From Nanobdellota archaeon (GTDB lineage: Archaea > Nanobdellota > Nanobdellia > Parvarchaeales > Parvarchaeaceae), in assembly GCA_021818905.1 (NCBI GenBank), contig JAKASS010000009.1, positions 1 through 48,764 on the forward strand: a stretch of DNA of 48,764 bases, read 5' to 3'. The notes under the pieces were generated by a model. It ran no database searches, was not told the origin of the DNA, and was given only the letters and a program-made list of their open reading frames with translations. Both the position numbers and the translations under genes were made by a program. Shown piece after piece: positions 29,926 to 39,357 of the stretch. Every line of letters begins with the position of its first letter. Within the stretch, counting starts at the first letter, position 1.

Positions 29926-30879
29926 TTATAATTTCTCATCGCTTTCGATTCTTTTTATTATTTTTTCTGCGGCAGAGTAAGGATCAGTAGCTTCGGAAAG
30001 AGAAGTTTCTAGCCATTTCGGCCTTTCTTTTTTTAGATGGTCGATATGCTCTGAGAATATCTCCGTAGCTATTCGTAGTGTTTCCATATAAAAACGGTAT
30101 TTTATGAATTCATTTTTATCTACACTTTTTTCATGCTCAATTATTGCCTGTGCTAATTCATCTATTCCTTCCCTTGATACGGTGCTGGTTTTTACTATAT
30201 TTTGTTGCCTTTTTTCTGCAGGTCCGGTCGAAATAAAATATCTTATATCTCTTTCGGCTTTATCTGCGCCGGGAAGGTCTACTTTGTTTATTACAAAGAT
30301 ATTACCTATCTCCATAAGACCCGCCTTAGCTGCTTGTATTTCATCTCCAAGCCCAGGAGCAAGGACTAGGACTATGGTCGACGCTATATCTAGTATGTCT
30401 ACATCAGCTTGCCCAGAGCCAACAGGTTCAACTATTATGTAATCATATCCGGCACTCGACAGAACAAGTATCGCGTTCATTACAGCAGCCGCCAAGCCGC
30501 CCTTTGCACCGCGACTCGCCATACTCCTCATGAATATTTTATTGTTGCTTAAAGAGTCCTGCATTCTTATTCTATTGCCTAAAAAAGAACCGCCGGTAAA
30601 TGGACTAGACGCGTCGATTGCTATCACACCCAATTTATTTCCCATCGCCGTTAGTTTTGGTGCTATCATAGCTATCAAAGAACTTTTTCCACAGCCTGGC
30701 GGGCCAACTATCCCGATTACCCTCGCTTCCTTCTTTGGATTGTATAGCGGCTTTATTAAGCTAGCGAACATTTCCGGCGCGCTTTCTGCGATTGTTATTG
30801 CACGCGAGATACTTTGCCGATCGCCCTTTTTTATACCGGAAATCACTCTGCCTATTTCGTTTTTTTGCTCTTTCCCCAT
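29926..30879 (-). CDS. MeaB/ArgK-type G3E GTPase
   Basis: 317 aa. P-loop GPPGCGKSSL, then AIDASSPFTGGSFLGNRIRM (switch I), VEPVGSGQADVD (switch II; canonical ETVGVGQSE) and NKVDLPGAD. It loads and protects adenosylcobalamin in methylmalonyl-CoA mutase. It is the last gene of the mutase operon and overlaps the B12 subunit by 28 nt. The VEPVGSGQ variant keeps the G and Q of switch II. Confidence 0.93.
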   Translation of the reverse strand: MGKEQKNEIGRVISGIKKGDRQSISRAITIAESAPEMFASLIKPLYNPKKEARVIGIVGPPGCGKSSLIAMIAPKLTAMGNKLGVIAIDASSPFTGGSFLGNRIRMQDSLSNNKIFMRSMASRGAKGGLAAAVMNAILVLSSAGYDYIIVEPVGSGQADVDILDIASTIVLVLAPGLGDEIQAAKAGLMEIGNIFVINKVDLPGADKAERDIRYFISTGPAEKRQQNIVKTSTVSREGIDELAQAIIEHEKSVDKNEFIKYRFYMETLRIATEIFSEHIDHLKKERPKWLETSLSEATDPYSAAEKIIKRIESDEKL

Positions 30880-31313
30880 TTTTCTTCGCGCGCCCCGTAA
30901 GCTCTTTTCTTTATGTGTTCTATTATGATATTAAGCGAGGTCCCAGGACCATAATTTCCTGTTACGCCCATCTTCTCAAGCTTAGACTTGTCTTCGTCCG
31001 GTATTATCCCGCCGCCGACTACGGCTATGCCGTTGGCTTTTTTCTCTTTTAGTAAATTCATTACTTTGGTGAAGACTGCCATGTGTGCGCCGTTCAAAAG
31101 ACTTATCGCTATGACATCAACATCCTCATCTATCGCAGTTTCTATTATGCTTTCGGGAGTGGGCAGCAAACCGGGATAAATCACTTCCATACCGGCATCT
31201 CTGAATGCTCTGGCTAGAACATAGACTCCCCTGTCATGGCCATCTATTCCAGGTTTCGCTATCAATATCCTTATTGGCTTATCATAATATTTTTGGTTCT
31301 TTCCATTCGCCAT
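30852..31313 (-). CDS. Methylmalonyl-CoA mutase, B12-binding subunit
   Basis: 153 aa. KPGIDGHDRGVYVLARAFRD holds the DxHxxG motif; the His is the lower axial ligand to cobalt. Further B12 contacts lie in ISLLNGAHM and VVGGGIIPD. This is the stand-alone C-terminal domain of a split mutase, as is usual in archaea. It overlaps the large subunit (by 32 nt) and MeaB, so the three are made in fixed proportion. Confidence 0.95.
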   Translation of the reverse strand: MANGKNQKYYDKPIRILIAKPGIDGHDRGVYVLARAFRDAGMEVIYPGLLPTPESIIETAIDEDVDVIAISLLNGAHMAVFTKVMNLLKEKKANGIAVVGGGIIPDEDKSKLEKMGVTGNYGPGTSLNIIIEHIKKRAYGAREEKWGKSKKTK

Positions 31314-32961
31314 AGACTTCCCTCCCTACGTTTATTATATCGCTTATAGTAGCATAACATTCTACAGCATTTATTACATGTGGGACTAAATTCACGTTAT
31401 CGGATGACATAGCACCCCTCAGCTTATCAAGACAGGTTTTCAGTTTATTTTCATCTCTTGATTTTTTAACTTCTTCTAGTCGTTTTTTCTGCACCAGCTC
31501 AGGCTTACGGTTTATATGCAATATATTTATCGGTTTTTCATTTTCTTCCCTGTATTTGTTTACTCCAACCATTATTTCTTCACCAGTTTCTAATTTTCCC
31601 TGCCTTTCATAAGAAGAATTTGCTATCTCTTTTTGTGGATAACCTTCCTTTACTGCTTGAAGTATGCCGCCCATGTGATCTATTTTTTCGAAATACTTGT
31701 AAGCTTCTAACTCCATCCGTTTCGTAAGATCCTCTATATAGTATGAACCACCTAAGGGATCAACAACGTCTGTGATCCCAGTTTCTTCGGCTATTATCTG
31801 CTGTGTTCTAAGAGCTACTTTGGCAGCTTCTTCAGTTGGCAATGCAAGTGCTTCATCATAAGAGTTTGTGTGGAGGCTCTGCGTGCCGCCCAATGCTGCA
31901 GATAACGCTTCTGTTGTGGTCCTGACTATATTATTTAGTGGTTGTTGCCAAGTCAGAGTGTAGCCTGAAGTCTGTGTGTGGAACCTAAGTTTTAAGGAAC
32001 GAAGATCATTAGCTCCGTATTTTTCTTTCATAACCATAGCCCAAATCCTTCTTGCGGCCCTAAACTTTGCTATTTCTTCAAAGAAGTTTATGGAAGAATC
32101 AAAAAAGAAGGATATCCTCGGCACGAATTCCCCAATCTTAAGACCGGCTTTTATTCCCATGTCTACATAATAAAAACCGTCCGCCAAAGTAAAGGCGAGT
32201 TCCTGAGCCGCAGTCGCGCCGGCCTCTCTTATGTGGTAACCGGAAACGCTGATATAATTCCATTTCGGTATTTTTTCGGTGCAGAACAACATCATGTCCC
32301 TTATCATGCGAAGGTGAGCTTCTGGCGGATAAACCCACTCCTTCTGCGCGATGTACTCTTTCAGCATATCCGCTTGCAGCGTTCCTGTCAGTAAATTGAG
32401 AGGTATCCCTTTCTTTTTTGCTACGGCTATAAACATTGCAAAGATGATTATAGAAGGCGCATTTATAGTCATTGATGTGCTGACTTTATCTAAGGGAATC
32501 CCGTCAAAAATCACCTCCATGTCCTTAAGCGTCGTTACATTTACTCCGCATCTGCCGACTTCCCCTTCGGCCCGTTTATCGTCGCAATCTATTCCATAAA
32601 GTGTAGGCTCATCGAACGCTATGCTTAATCCAGTTTCTCCATGTTGAAGTAGGTACTTTAGCCTAGTGTTTGTATCTTCTGGCGTGCCGAAACCGGAAAA
32701 CATTCTCATAGACCAGGTCTTACCATTATACATGTCTGGGTATATACCGCGAGTAAAGGGATAGACGCCAGGCATTTCATCTTCTGTGCCCGCGGTGTCT
32801 TCTACAGAATAAGTTAATCGGCCGCTTCTTGTTTTAAGTTTGCTCTCAGAAATCCAATCCTTAAGCACGGTCTTCTCCCAGTGTTCGTACTTATTATTCT
32901 TATGATTCAAGTCTTTTGAGAGTTCATCAATTTTTTTCTGCCAAAAGTTAACTTTTTCCAT
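31282..32961 (-). CDS. Methylmalonyl-CoA mutase, catalytic subunit
   Basis: 559 aa TIM-barrel subunit. The block RFHTQTSGYTLTWQQPLNN and ALGGTQSLHTNSYDEALALP are diagnostic; the N-terminus has PGVYPFTRGIYP, the usual Y for the substrate pocket. With the B12 subunit it isomerises (R)-methylmalonyl-CoA to succinyl-CoA by radical chemistry, the last step of propionyl-CoA use from Ile/Val/odd-chain acids. A related mutase specificity (isobutyryl, ethylmalonyl) cannot be excluded by eye. Operon: acyl-CoA dehydrogenase (15 nt upstream), this gene, B12 subunit, MeaB. Confidence 0.93.
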   Translation of the reverse strand: MEKVNFWQKKIDELSKDLNHKNNKYEHWEKTVLKDWISESKLKTRSGRLTYSVEDTAGTEDEMPGVYPFTRGIYPDMYNGKTWSMRMFSGFGTPEDTNTRLKYLLQHGETGLSIAFDEPTLYGIDCDDKRAEGEVGRCGVNVTTLKDMEVIFDGIPLDKVSTSMTINAPSIIIFAMFIAVAKKKGIPLNLLTGTLQADMLKEYIAQKEWVYPPEAHLRMIRDMMLFCTEKIPKWNYISVSGYHIREAGATAAQELAFTLADGFYYVDMGIKAGLKIGEFVPRISFFFDSSINFFEEIAKFRAARRIWAMVMKEKYGANDLRSLKLRFHTQTSGYTLTWQQPLNNIVRTTTEALSAALGGTQSLHTNSYDEALALPTEEAAKVALRTQQIIAEETGITDVVDPLGGSYYIEDLTKRMELEAYKYFEKIDHMGGILQAVKEGYPQKEIANSSYERQGKLETGEEIMVGVNKYREENEKPINILHINRKPELVQKKRLEEVKKSRDENKLKTCLDKLRGAMSSDNVNLVPHVINAVECYATISDIINVGREVYGEWKEPKIL

Positions 32962-32976
32962 TTTTATCTAAAGTCT

Positions 32977-34194
32977 TCATCTGTATGCTTCAAAGTCTTT
33001 ACCTAACAAATCTGAAACAAGCTTTAGTTCAAGGACATCATTAGAGCCTTCGTATATTCTTGATGCACGCACATCAATGTAATGTCTGCCAGGCGGGGCA
33101 AGGATTGAGTATCCAAATCCTCCAAATAGTTGAACAGCGTTATCAGCAGCTTTGGAAGCAGCATTCGAAGCTATAACTTTAGCCATTGTAATATTGTGAT
33201 CAGCTTCTTTTCGAAGTTCTTGATCGTCTGGATTACGATCGTGTTTTTGTTTCCAATAAGCTGCCCTATCGACCGATAATCTCGCACTTTCAAGGTTCTC
33301 TTCTATTACCGCTATCCTGTGCTGGACCAACTGATGTTTTCCTATTAGCTTTCCAAATTGAATCCTCTCTCTCGCCCTAGAAACTGCGGAATTTAAACAA
33401 TCTTCTATTGCACCGACACAGCCGGATGCTATGCCTAAGCGTCCGCTAAGCAGCCCGGTGTATGCTACCGATAAGCCTTTTCCAAATTCTCCAAGTAAGT
33501 TTTCTTTTGGTACAAAGGCGTCTTCAAACTTCAAGAAAGTAGTATCCGAAGTAAATAGACCCATCTTCTGATTTATTTCTGTTTCCAGCTTTACGTGTTC
33601 GTCACGGTCAACGATTATTGCAGATATACCCTTTGATTTATTTCTAGTGAACACTATAAATGAATCTGCAACAGAGCCGTTGGTAATAAGATATTTCTCA
33701 CCATTTATTCTAAATCCGTTCTTCTCCTCTACAAAGTTAGCTTGTAAAGAGCTTGGGTCACTACCGAATTCAGGTTCGGTAAGGCAGAACGACATGGTTT
33801 TATCTCCTTTTGCAAGAGGGACCAGATATTTTTCTTTTTGTTTTTCATTTGCCCATCGCATTAGGGTAGATTCCGTTAAGCAGTTCTGGACATCCAAGAA
33901 CGTAAGCGGGCCCATTCCGACCTGACCAATTCGCTCAAAGACCAATGCTAACGAATAAGCATCACCACCGGCACCGCCATACTTTTTTGGTACCTGTATA
34001 CCCATAAGGCCATGTTTTTTGAAAATCTTTATATGATTTTTTATGTTTACTTCACGCTTGAGGTAAGCGTCCATCTCTTGGTAATAAAGTTCTTCCGCAG
34101 CCTTATCAGCACTTTCGGCAATCTTGACGTGGTCTTCGGTAATTCGGCCAAGTTCTTTAAGCTCTCTAACGTGTCGCTGGAACAATTGTTCCAT
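32977..34194 (-). CDS. Acyl-CoA dehydrogenase (second copy)
   Basis: 405 aa from MEQLFQRHVRE; the ORF-track start is a GTG five codons earlier, but a TTTTTTAATC box A centred about 25 bp before 34194 supports the ATG. FCLTEPEFGSDPSSLQA, RIQFGKLIGKHQLVQ, AVQLFGGFGYSILAPPGRHY and RIYEGSNDVLELKLVSDLL are the family blocks, with the catalytic Glu in YEGS. First gene of the mutase operon, so its substrate is probably a branched or short acyl-CoA leading to propionyl-CoA. Confidence 0.92.
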   Translation of the reverse strand: MEQLFQRHVRELKELGRITEDHVKIAESADKAAEELYYQEMDAYLKREVNIKNHIKIFKKHGLMGIQVPKKYGGAGGDAYSLALVFERIGQVGMGPLTFLDVQNCLTESTLMRWANEKQKEKYLVPLAKGDKTMSFCLTEPEFGSDPSSLQANFVEEKNGFRINGEKYLITNGSVADSFIVFTRNKSKGISAIIVDRDEHVKLETEINQKMGLFTSDTTFLKFEDAFVPKENLLGEFGKGLSVAYTGLLSGRLGIASGCVGAIEDCLNSAVSRARERIQFGKLIGKHQLVQHRIAVIEENLESARLSVDRAAYWKQKHDRNPDDQELRKEADHNITMAKVIASNAASKAADNAVQLFGGFGYSILAPPGRHYIDVRASRIYEGSNDVLELKLVSDLLGKDFEAYR

Positions 34195-34256
34195 TCCTAA
34201 GTAAAGCACTAACGATTAAAAAACTTGTCTATTAGATGAAAAGCTCTAAAACAAAC

Positions 34257-34769
34257 TTATTTTGTAGGCACAAAATAAACATCAGAAACTAAATATCTTG
34301 GTGTCTTTTTGAACTCTGCTCTTACATCCATGCCTATGTAGATATCTTCTGTTTTAGCACCGACAAGTCTAGATAGAAATGGTGTATCTACACCATCGAA
34401 CTCTACAAGGGCGAGATTGAAAGGAGTTTCTTTTAAGAATTCTTCGCTTCCGAAGTAACATGTAGTCCATGAATGCACTTTACCTTTCAATGGCAATTCC
34501 ATCCAGTCCGTTGCGCTACCGCATTCCATACAGTGACTTCTCGGGGTTCCGTATTTGTAGCCGCATTTTCTGCATTTGCTCCCAAAAAGTTTGCCTTCTG
34601 TTAAGCCGACGAAAAACTTTGAGTCCTCTGCGTAGCTGTGTATATAATTTATTTTGTATGGATATGATATTACTAAGTCTTCTGTTCCTGACTGATCCTT
34701 ATATAATGCGGCGCCATTCTTTTTAATCTCATCCATTACGTCCTTAAACCTGTCGAATTTTTTAATCAT
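34257..34769 (-). CDS. DUF35 OB-fold/zinc-ribbon acyl-CoA-binding partner
   Basis: 170 aa from MIKKFDRFKD; this ATG overlaps the thiolase stop by 8 nt. KLFGSKCRKCGYKYGTPRSH with CMECGSATDW is the rubredoxin-like CxxC..CxxC knuckle; the following PLKGKVHSWTTCYFG and PFNLALVEFDGVDTPFLSRL are the OB fold. DUF35 proteins form complexes with thiolase-like enzymes and are thought to channel acyl-CoA. Gene order thiolase-DUF35 is typical of archaea. Confidence 0.9.
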   Translation of the reverse strand: MIKKFDRFKDVMDEIKKNGAALYKDQSGTEDLVISYPYKINYIHSYAEDSKFFVGLTEGKLFGSKCRKCGYKYGTPRSHCMECGSATDWMELPLKGKVHSWTTCYFGSEEFLKETPFNLALVEFDGVDTPFLSRLVGAKTEDIYIGMDVRAEFKKTPRYLVSDVYFVPTK

Positions 34770-36123
34770 GTTTAACCGCCTCAAGTATGCTGGCCGTCAC
34801 TGAGCTGCCAGTCCCAGCGTGGCTATGTATGAGGCCGCGCTTTGCATCCTTTATCTGGAGCGTGTCATTTCCGAAGTGTTTCTTTATCGTATTCTGGAGC
34901 TGCCAAAATGCAAATACGCCCTGCATTATACCGGTAGCACCAACGGGATGTCCACATGCTATTAGGCCCCCAGAAGGATTTACAGGTATTACTCCTTTGC
35001 TCTTAAGATCCAACTTATAATCTATGTTTTTTAGAAATGGTCGCCCACTCTCTACGAAGTTATAGCCTTCTCCGTATTTGCATAACCCAATGTCCTCATA
35101 AGTTTGTATTTCAGAGCTGGCATAAGCATCGTGAAGTTCAACGAAGCTCAATTCTTTTTTAGGATTTTTTATACCAGCATGCTTATATGCTTCCAAAGCG
35201 GCCGTCCTACCAGCCCTAAAAGAATGGACCCCAGGGTAATCAAGATTCTCATAGTCACTTTTTTTCTCCCAAGGAAAAAGTGGCACCTCCGCGTAAGGCC
35301 TGTCTGCGAGCCTCATTGTATCTGTTCCGCAGCCAACCCCCTTTATGAGAACCGGTTTGTCGGTATATTTGAAAGCTACGTCTTCTGAGGCTAGCAGTAA
35401 TACCGCAGCACCGTCACTCATAGTGCAAATAGATTCTCTATTAATAGGATAAGAAATCATTTCGCTTTTTAGCACATCATCTACGGTTATTTTCTTTGGA
35501 TATTGCGAATAAGGATTTGCTATCGCGTTTACGTGGTTTTTTACAGACACCATCGCCATTATTCTCATCGCTTCTTTAGTCGCCATTTGCTGTGCCTTCT
35601 TTTCGTCTTTAATTCCAGAAAAGCGCGTTTTCCTAAGGAATTCATATACGTGCCTTTGTACCATCAACGCGTAATAGCCCGTGTAAAAACCACCGACGGG
35701 ATAATCAAAGTTGGTGTCCGAAGCAAGGGCTATGAATTCATTTCCCTTCCACGTCTCTACCCTAGACATTGTTTCGAAACCAGCTACAAGACAAACATCG
35801 CTGCGCCCACTAGCTATAGTTTCCCAGCCCGCCTGTATACATTGGCCGCCGGTCGCCCCGCCCCATTCGATTCTTCTTGAGTCTTTAGGATTCAAGCCCA
35901 AATAATCTTGGACCATAGAAGCAGCTTTTAATTGACGCGTAAAATGGTCGGAAAAATAAGAGATTCTGCTGCTGTCTATATCACGGGTCTTGATGGATGG
36001 AATGTCAGCCATGGCATAGTCATAAGCCTTTTTGACCATCAGCCTGAAATCCATATCGGGGTGAGCTTTTGCAAATTTAGTTACTCCGCCAGAAATTATA
36101 TAGACTTTTCGTGAGTTTTTCAT
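34762..36123 (-). CDS. Thiolase-superfamily protein (DUF35-associated)
   Basis: 453 aa. GGATGGQCIQAGWETIASGR holds the nucleophile cysteine; SFVELHDAYASSEIQTYEDI and NPSGGLIACGHPVGATGIMQ the histidine motifs; the SCP-x-type ending follows with SHAGTGSSVTAS. These act as acyl-CoA acyltransferases in beta-oxidation-like or mevalonate-linked pathways together with the DUF35 partner, coded directly downstream with overlap. It is longer than the biosynthetic-type thiolase at 43918. A 12-bp palindrome AATAAATTTATT (36155-36166) lies upstream at the end of the synthetase gene. Confidence 0.88.
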   Translation of the reverse strand: MKNSRKVYIISGGVTKFAKAHPDMDFRLMVKKAYDYAMADIPSIKTRDIDSSRISYFSDHFTRQLKAASMVQDYLGLNPKDSRRIEWGGATGGQCIQAGWETIASGRSDVCLVAGFETMSRVETWKGNEFIALASDTNFDYPVGGFYTGYYALMVQRHVYEFLRKTRFSGIKDEKKAQQMATKEAMRIMAMVSVKNHVNAIANPYSQYPKKITVDDVLKSEMISYPINRESICTMSDGAAVLLLASEDVAFKYTDKPVLIKGVGCGTDTMRLADRPYAEVPLFPWEKKSDYENLDYPGVHSFRAGRTAALEAYKHAGIKNPKKELSFVELHDAYASSEIQTYEDIGLCKYGEGYNFVESGRPFLKNIDYKLDLKSKGVIPVNPSGGLIACGHPVGATGIMQGVFAFWQLQNTIKKHFGNDTLQIKDAKRGLIHSHAGTGSSVTASILEAVKHD

Positions 36124-36161
36124 ACTCTAACAAGACATAAACATCGGCCGAGTTAATAAAT

Positions 36162-38195
36162 TTATTCATTAGTCTTTTTCTCAAAGAAAGCCTTTCCTAT
36201 AGAAGAGAAGCTTTTTAGGCCTTCTTTATTCTTTATAGTTGAAGTATCCCCAACCGTCTTTCCTACAAATGCATCTCGTATAAGTCTGAATGCGGGTTTA
36301 TTGTTTATAGTGTAGGGTATACTTTCTACGAAGAAAACTGCACATGGTTTAGCAAGCCTGTTAACTCTATTCTTAACGCTGTCCTTTATTCTGTCTGAAA
36401 GCAGGTGTAAACTATCGTGCGAAGCATTCTTAAATTCTGATTTTAAGACGGCAAATAACAGCAGTTCGCCTCCATCTCCATCCTTTATAGATAACGATAT
36501 CGGTGCTATGTCGGAAACCTCTTTATTCTCACTTAATACCGCATCCTGAACATCGCTAGGACTTAGTTTGTTTCCATGCACCACAAGCAGATCGTCTGCT
36601 CTTCCATGCACTATCAGTCGCCTTTTTTTGTCGAATGACGCAAGATCGCCGTGTATCCAAAAATGTGTCTCGCTTCCAAGCAGATTTCTTATGCTATTAT
36701 TGTAATTGAAATAAGCGTTTCTAAACACAGTTCTATTTTCATCGTCATTTATTAAGCCAATATTCATCGAGGGAAATGGACTTTTTATTGTAAGTTCTCC
36801 CAGTTCTTCCGGTTTAGCTTCACGCCATTGTCCATTTATATTGACGGCTACATGGACGTCTACACCTAGACTTGGCATCATAGTTGAACCCTCTCTTTTG
36901 GTTATTGGGTTTCCACTGGCATAGGCGAAGCAGCCGTCGGTGCCCCCACAAACTCCTCCGGGGGGATAACCAAACCTTGCAAGTTTATCGGCCATGTTTT
37001 TGGCAAGGGGCGATGACGTATACATTATTTCCCTAAGCGAGCTAAGCCGTTTTTTGTAACCTTTCGTTGTTTTTAGGGATTCTATCAGGTCTGCAATCAG
37101 CGGGGGCGAAAGACCCAAATGTGTTAATTTTAGCGTTTCTACCAAATCTAGCATTGTTTCTTTTCCTTTTATCGAAGGAGAACCATCGTATAGAACGGCT
37201 GTGGCGCCCAAACCATTTGTACCCATCACCAACCAAGGAAACATCATCCAGCCCGGGCTAGTATACCAAAGAAATCTATCTCCGGCATCCACGCCAGAAG
37301 CGTAGGCATTCTCTATAATGTCTTCTATCAACGCACAATAAGTGTGCATAGTGCCTTTGGGCGTCCCAGTTGTGCCAGAAGTGAACAATATCATGGTCAC
37401 ATCTTCGCTCGATAACCTTTGTGTCTGTATTAAGCCGCTCGCCGGCTGCGCTATCCAGGAATGATAATAGATAGAATCGGGTGGCAATATAGCTGCGCCG
37501 CTCATAGTATTTTCTATATAATCTATTACTATCAATTTAGGGGCGTATTTTTCTGCTGCGTTAAGTTTTTCTAATACTGAATATAAATTCTTGGTATACT
37601 CTATATCTTTATGATTGTAAATGAAGCTTTTAGTTGCAAATATCAGCTTTGGCCGCGTCATTGCCAATCTTTTACTCAAGGCCAGGTCCATTATCTCGGT
37701 AGGAATAGGGATAAAAATCGCGCCAATTTTTTGTATCGCGTAGAAAAGAAGATATGCAAACTGTGAAGAAGGGACTATGACCGCAATCTTATCACCTTGT
37801 CTTATACCCTCCTCTTTTAGGTGGCTAGCAATAATTTCTACTTTTTCTTTAACTTCGCGGAAAGTAAGCTGCAGACCCGCCCCATCTTCTCGTCGCCATA
37901 TCAGTGCTATTGAATTTTCTCTGCCACGTCTTATTTGCTCTTCTACGCATACATCGTATACGTTCGCTTCCCCGTTGACGAACCACTTAGCCTTCCATAT
38001 GGGATCTGAGTTATCATATACAAGTATTTTATCCGGCTTTTTCATCCATCTAAAGCGAAGATCTTCCAATGCCGCAGAATAGAATTCAGATTGATTCTTT
38101 ACGGTCCAATCATGGAAAGCATTGTAATAACTTGGGTCGTTGCCAGACCTAAAACCGAGCTTTTTCATTAATTTTTTAAGCCTGCTGATGGTCAT
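36162..38195 (-). CDS. AMP-forming acyl-CoA synthetase (acetoacetyl/acetyl-CoA type)
   Basis: 677 aa, ANL superfamily. P-loop ILFTSGTTGTPKGTMHT near residue 270; FLWYTSPGWMMFPW; hinge-side motif WIHGDLASFDKKRRLIVHGR with the DD of RADDLLVVHG; and C-terminal IPYTINNKPAF, where the Lys of N(G/N)K is the catalytic residue. The length and PYT.N.K ending fit acetoacetyl-CoA synthetase or related short-chain acyl-CoA synthetases. It would activate a carboxylic acid with ATP and CoA. Divergent from the E1 alpha gene across a 19-bp inverted repeat. Confidence 0.85.
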   Translation of the reverse strand: MTISRLKKLMKKLGFRSGNDPSYYNAFHDWTVKNQSEFYSAALEDLRFRWMKKPDKILVYDNSDPIWKAKWFVNGEANVYDVCVEEQIRRGRENSIALIWRREDGAGLQLTFREVKEKVEIIASHLKEEGIRQGDKIAVIVPSSQFAYLLFYAIQKIGAIFIPIPTEIMDLALSKRLAMTRPKLIFATKSFIYNHKDIEYTKNLYSVLEKLNAAEKYAPKLIVIDYIENTMSGAAILPPDSIYYHSWIAQPASGLIQTQRLSSEDVTMILFTSGTTGTPKGTMHTYCALIEDIIENAYASGVDAGDRFLWYTSPGWMMFPWLVMGTNGLGATAVLYDGSPSIKGKETMLDLVETLKLTHLGLSPPLIADLIESLKTTKGYKKRLSSLREIMYTSSPLAKNMADKLARFGYPPGGVCGGTDGCFAYASGNPITKREGSTMMPSLGVDVHVAVNINGQWREAKPEELGELTIKSPFPSMNIGLINDDENRTVFRNAYFNYNNSIRNLLGSETHFWIHGDLASFDKKRRLIVHGRADDLLVVHGNKLSPSDVQDAVLSENKEVSDIAPISLSIKDGDGGELLLFAVLKSEFKNASHDSLHLLSDRIKDSVKNRVNRLAKPCAVFFVESIPYTINNKPAFRLIRDAFVGKTVGDTSTIKNKEGLKSFSSIGKAFFEKKTNE

Positions 38196-38197
38196 AG

Positions 38198-38216
38198 AAT
38201 TATAGCTAGTATAATT
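38198..38216. promoter_or_regulatory. 19-bp inverted repeat between divergent operons
   Basis: AATTATA-GCTAG-TATAATT lies in the short interval between the acyl-CoA synthetase start (38195) and the dehydrogenase operon. The arms are perfect 7-mers. It is well placed to regulate both directions and could bind a dimeric regulator sensing an acyl-CoA or 2-oxoacid; which one is unknown. Confidence 0.45.
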
Positions 38217-38276
38217 GTCCGATTAATTTAAATGTATTTAACTAAAAAACTGCAACTAAAAATTATCGAGGATATA

Positions 38277-39356
38277 ATGATAAAGAAGGTGTACGAAGAT
38301 TCTGTAAATTATTTCCAGGTAATGGACGAAAACGGTGTAATCGATAAGTCGCAGATGTCGAATTATATAGACGACTCTAAAATAACAGAAATGTATAAGT
38401 GGATGTCCCTCACTCGAGCTGCAGATTCCAAGGTAATCAGTCTACAAAGACAGGGGCGAGCAGTAACGTACGGACCATCCGTAGGCGAGGAGGCCACTCA
38501 GGTCGGAAGTGCTATGGCTATGGCACCGAAAGATATATTGGTGCCAAATTTTAGACAACATGGATCTTATTTTGTGAGGGGATTACCATTATATAATTTT
38601 TTCCTTTACTGGAAAGGATATGAGGAGGGAATGGACGGCACCAAGGCAATAAACGCTACTCCTTATACAGTGCCGGTTGCCACGCAGTTGCTCCATGCAG
38701 TCGGTTTAGCATTTGGACAAAAGTACCTAAAAACTGATGCAAACGTTTTGACTTATGTCGGGGATGGCGGTACTTCCGAAGGAAACTTCTACGAAGCGCT
38801 AAATTTTGCAGGGGAACTAAAGTTGCCTATCGTCTTTATAATCGAGAATAATCAATGGGCAATTTCTACGCCGGTGAGCAAGCAAACCGCCGCTTCTACG
38901 CTCGCGCAAAAAGCCATCGCTGCAGGGTTCAAAGGCGTACAAGTCGATGGTAATGATCCCTTAGCAGTCTTCAAGGCAACCCATGACGCTCTAGAAAACG
39001 CAGATGAAGGACCAATGTTGATAGAATCAATAACGTATAGGCTCAGTTTTCACACCACATCTGACGATCCTACAAAGTATAGAACCGAGGCTGAAGTCGA
39101 TGAATGGCTAAAAAAAGACCCATTAAAAAGAGTAAGGACTTATCTGGAAAAGAAAGGTCTGTGGAACGAATCTAGACAAGAAGTGATGGACGCTGAAAAT
39201 GCTAAGCGCATAAATGAGGCCGTTGAAAAATCTGAACAGTTCAAGCCTAATCCTAAGACTATATTCGAAAATATTTATAGTTTTATGCCAGACACGCTGA
39301 AAGATGAGGAAGATGCTGCAATAAATTCCGGATTCTGGCAGCAGGGAAGCTATTGA
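38277..39356 (+). CDS. 2-oxoacid dehydrogenase E1 component, alpha subunit
   Basis: 359 aa from MIKKVYEDSVNYFQVMDENG; the ORF-track start 15 codons earlier gives an N-terminus unlike the family, whereas GAGG lies 6 nt before this ATG. Thiamine diphosphate motif GDGGTSEGNF..(N)N: YVGDGGTSEGNFYEALNFAG and IIENNQWAIS. SLQRQGRAVTYGPSVGEEAT is the usual E1 alpha entrance. The phospho-loop YRLSFHTTSDDPTKYR fits branched-chain/pyruvate type. First gene of an E1a-E1b-E2-E3 operon; branched-chain 2-oxoacids are the likely substrates given IlvE and the mutase nearby. Confidence 0.93.
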   Translation: MIKKVYEDSVNYFQVMDENGVIDKSQMSNYIDDSKITEMYKWMSLTRAADSKVISLQRQGRAVTYGPSVGEEATQVGSAMAMAPKDILVPNFRQHGSYFVRGLPLYNFFLYWKGYEEGMDGTKAINATPYTVPVATQLLHAVGLAFGQKYLKTDANVLTYVGDGGTSEGNFYEALNFAGELKLPIVFIIENNQWAISTPVSKQTAASTLAQKAIAAGFKGVQVDGNDPLAVFKATHDALENADEGPMLIESITYRLSFHTTSDDPTKYRTEAEVDEWLKKDPLKRVRTYLEKKGLWNESRQEVMDAENAKRINEAVEKSEQFKPNPKTIFENIYSFMPDTLKDEEDAAINSGFWQQGSY

Positions 39357-39357
39357 T

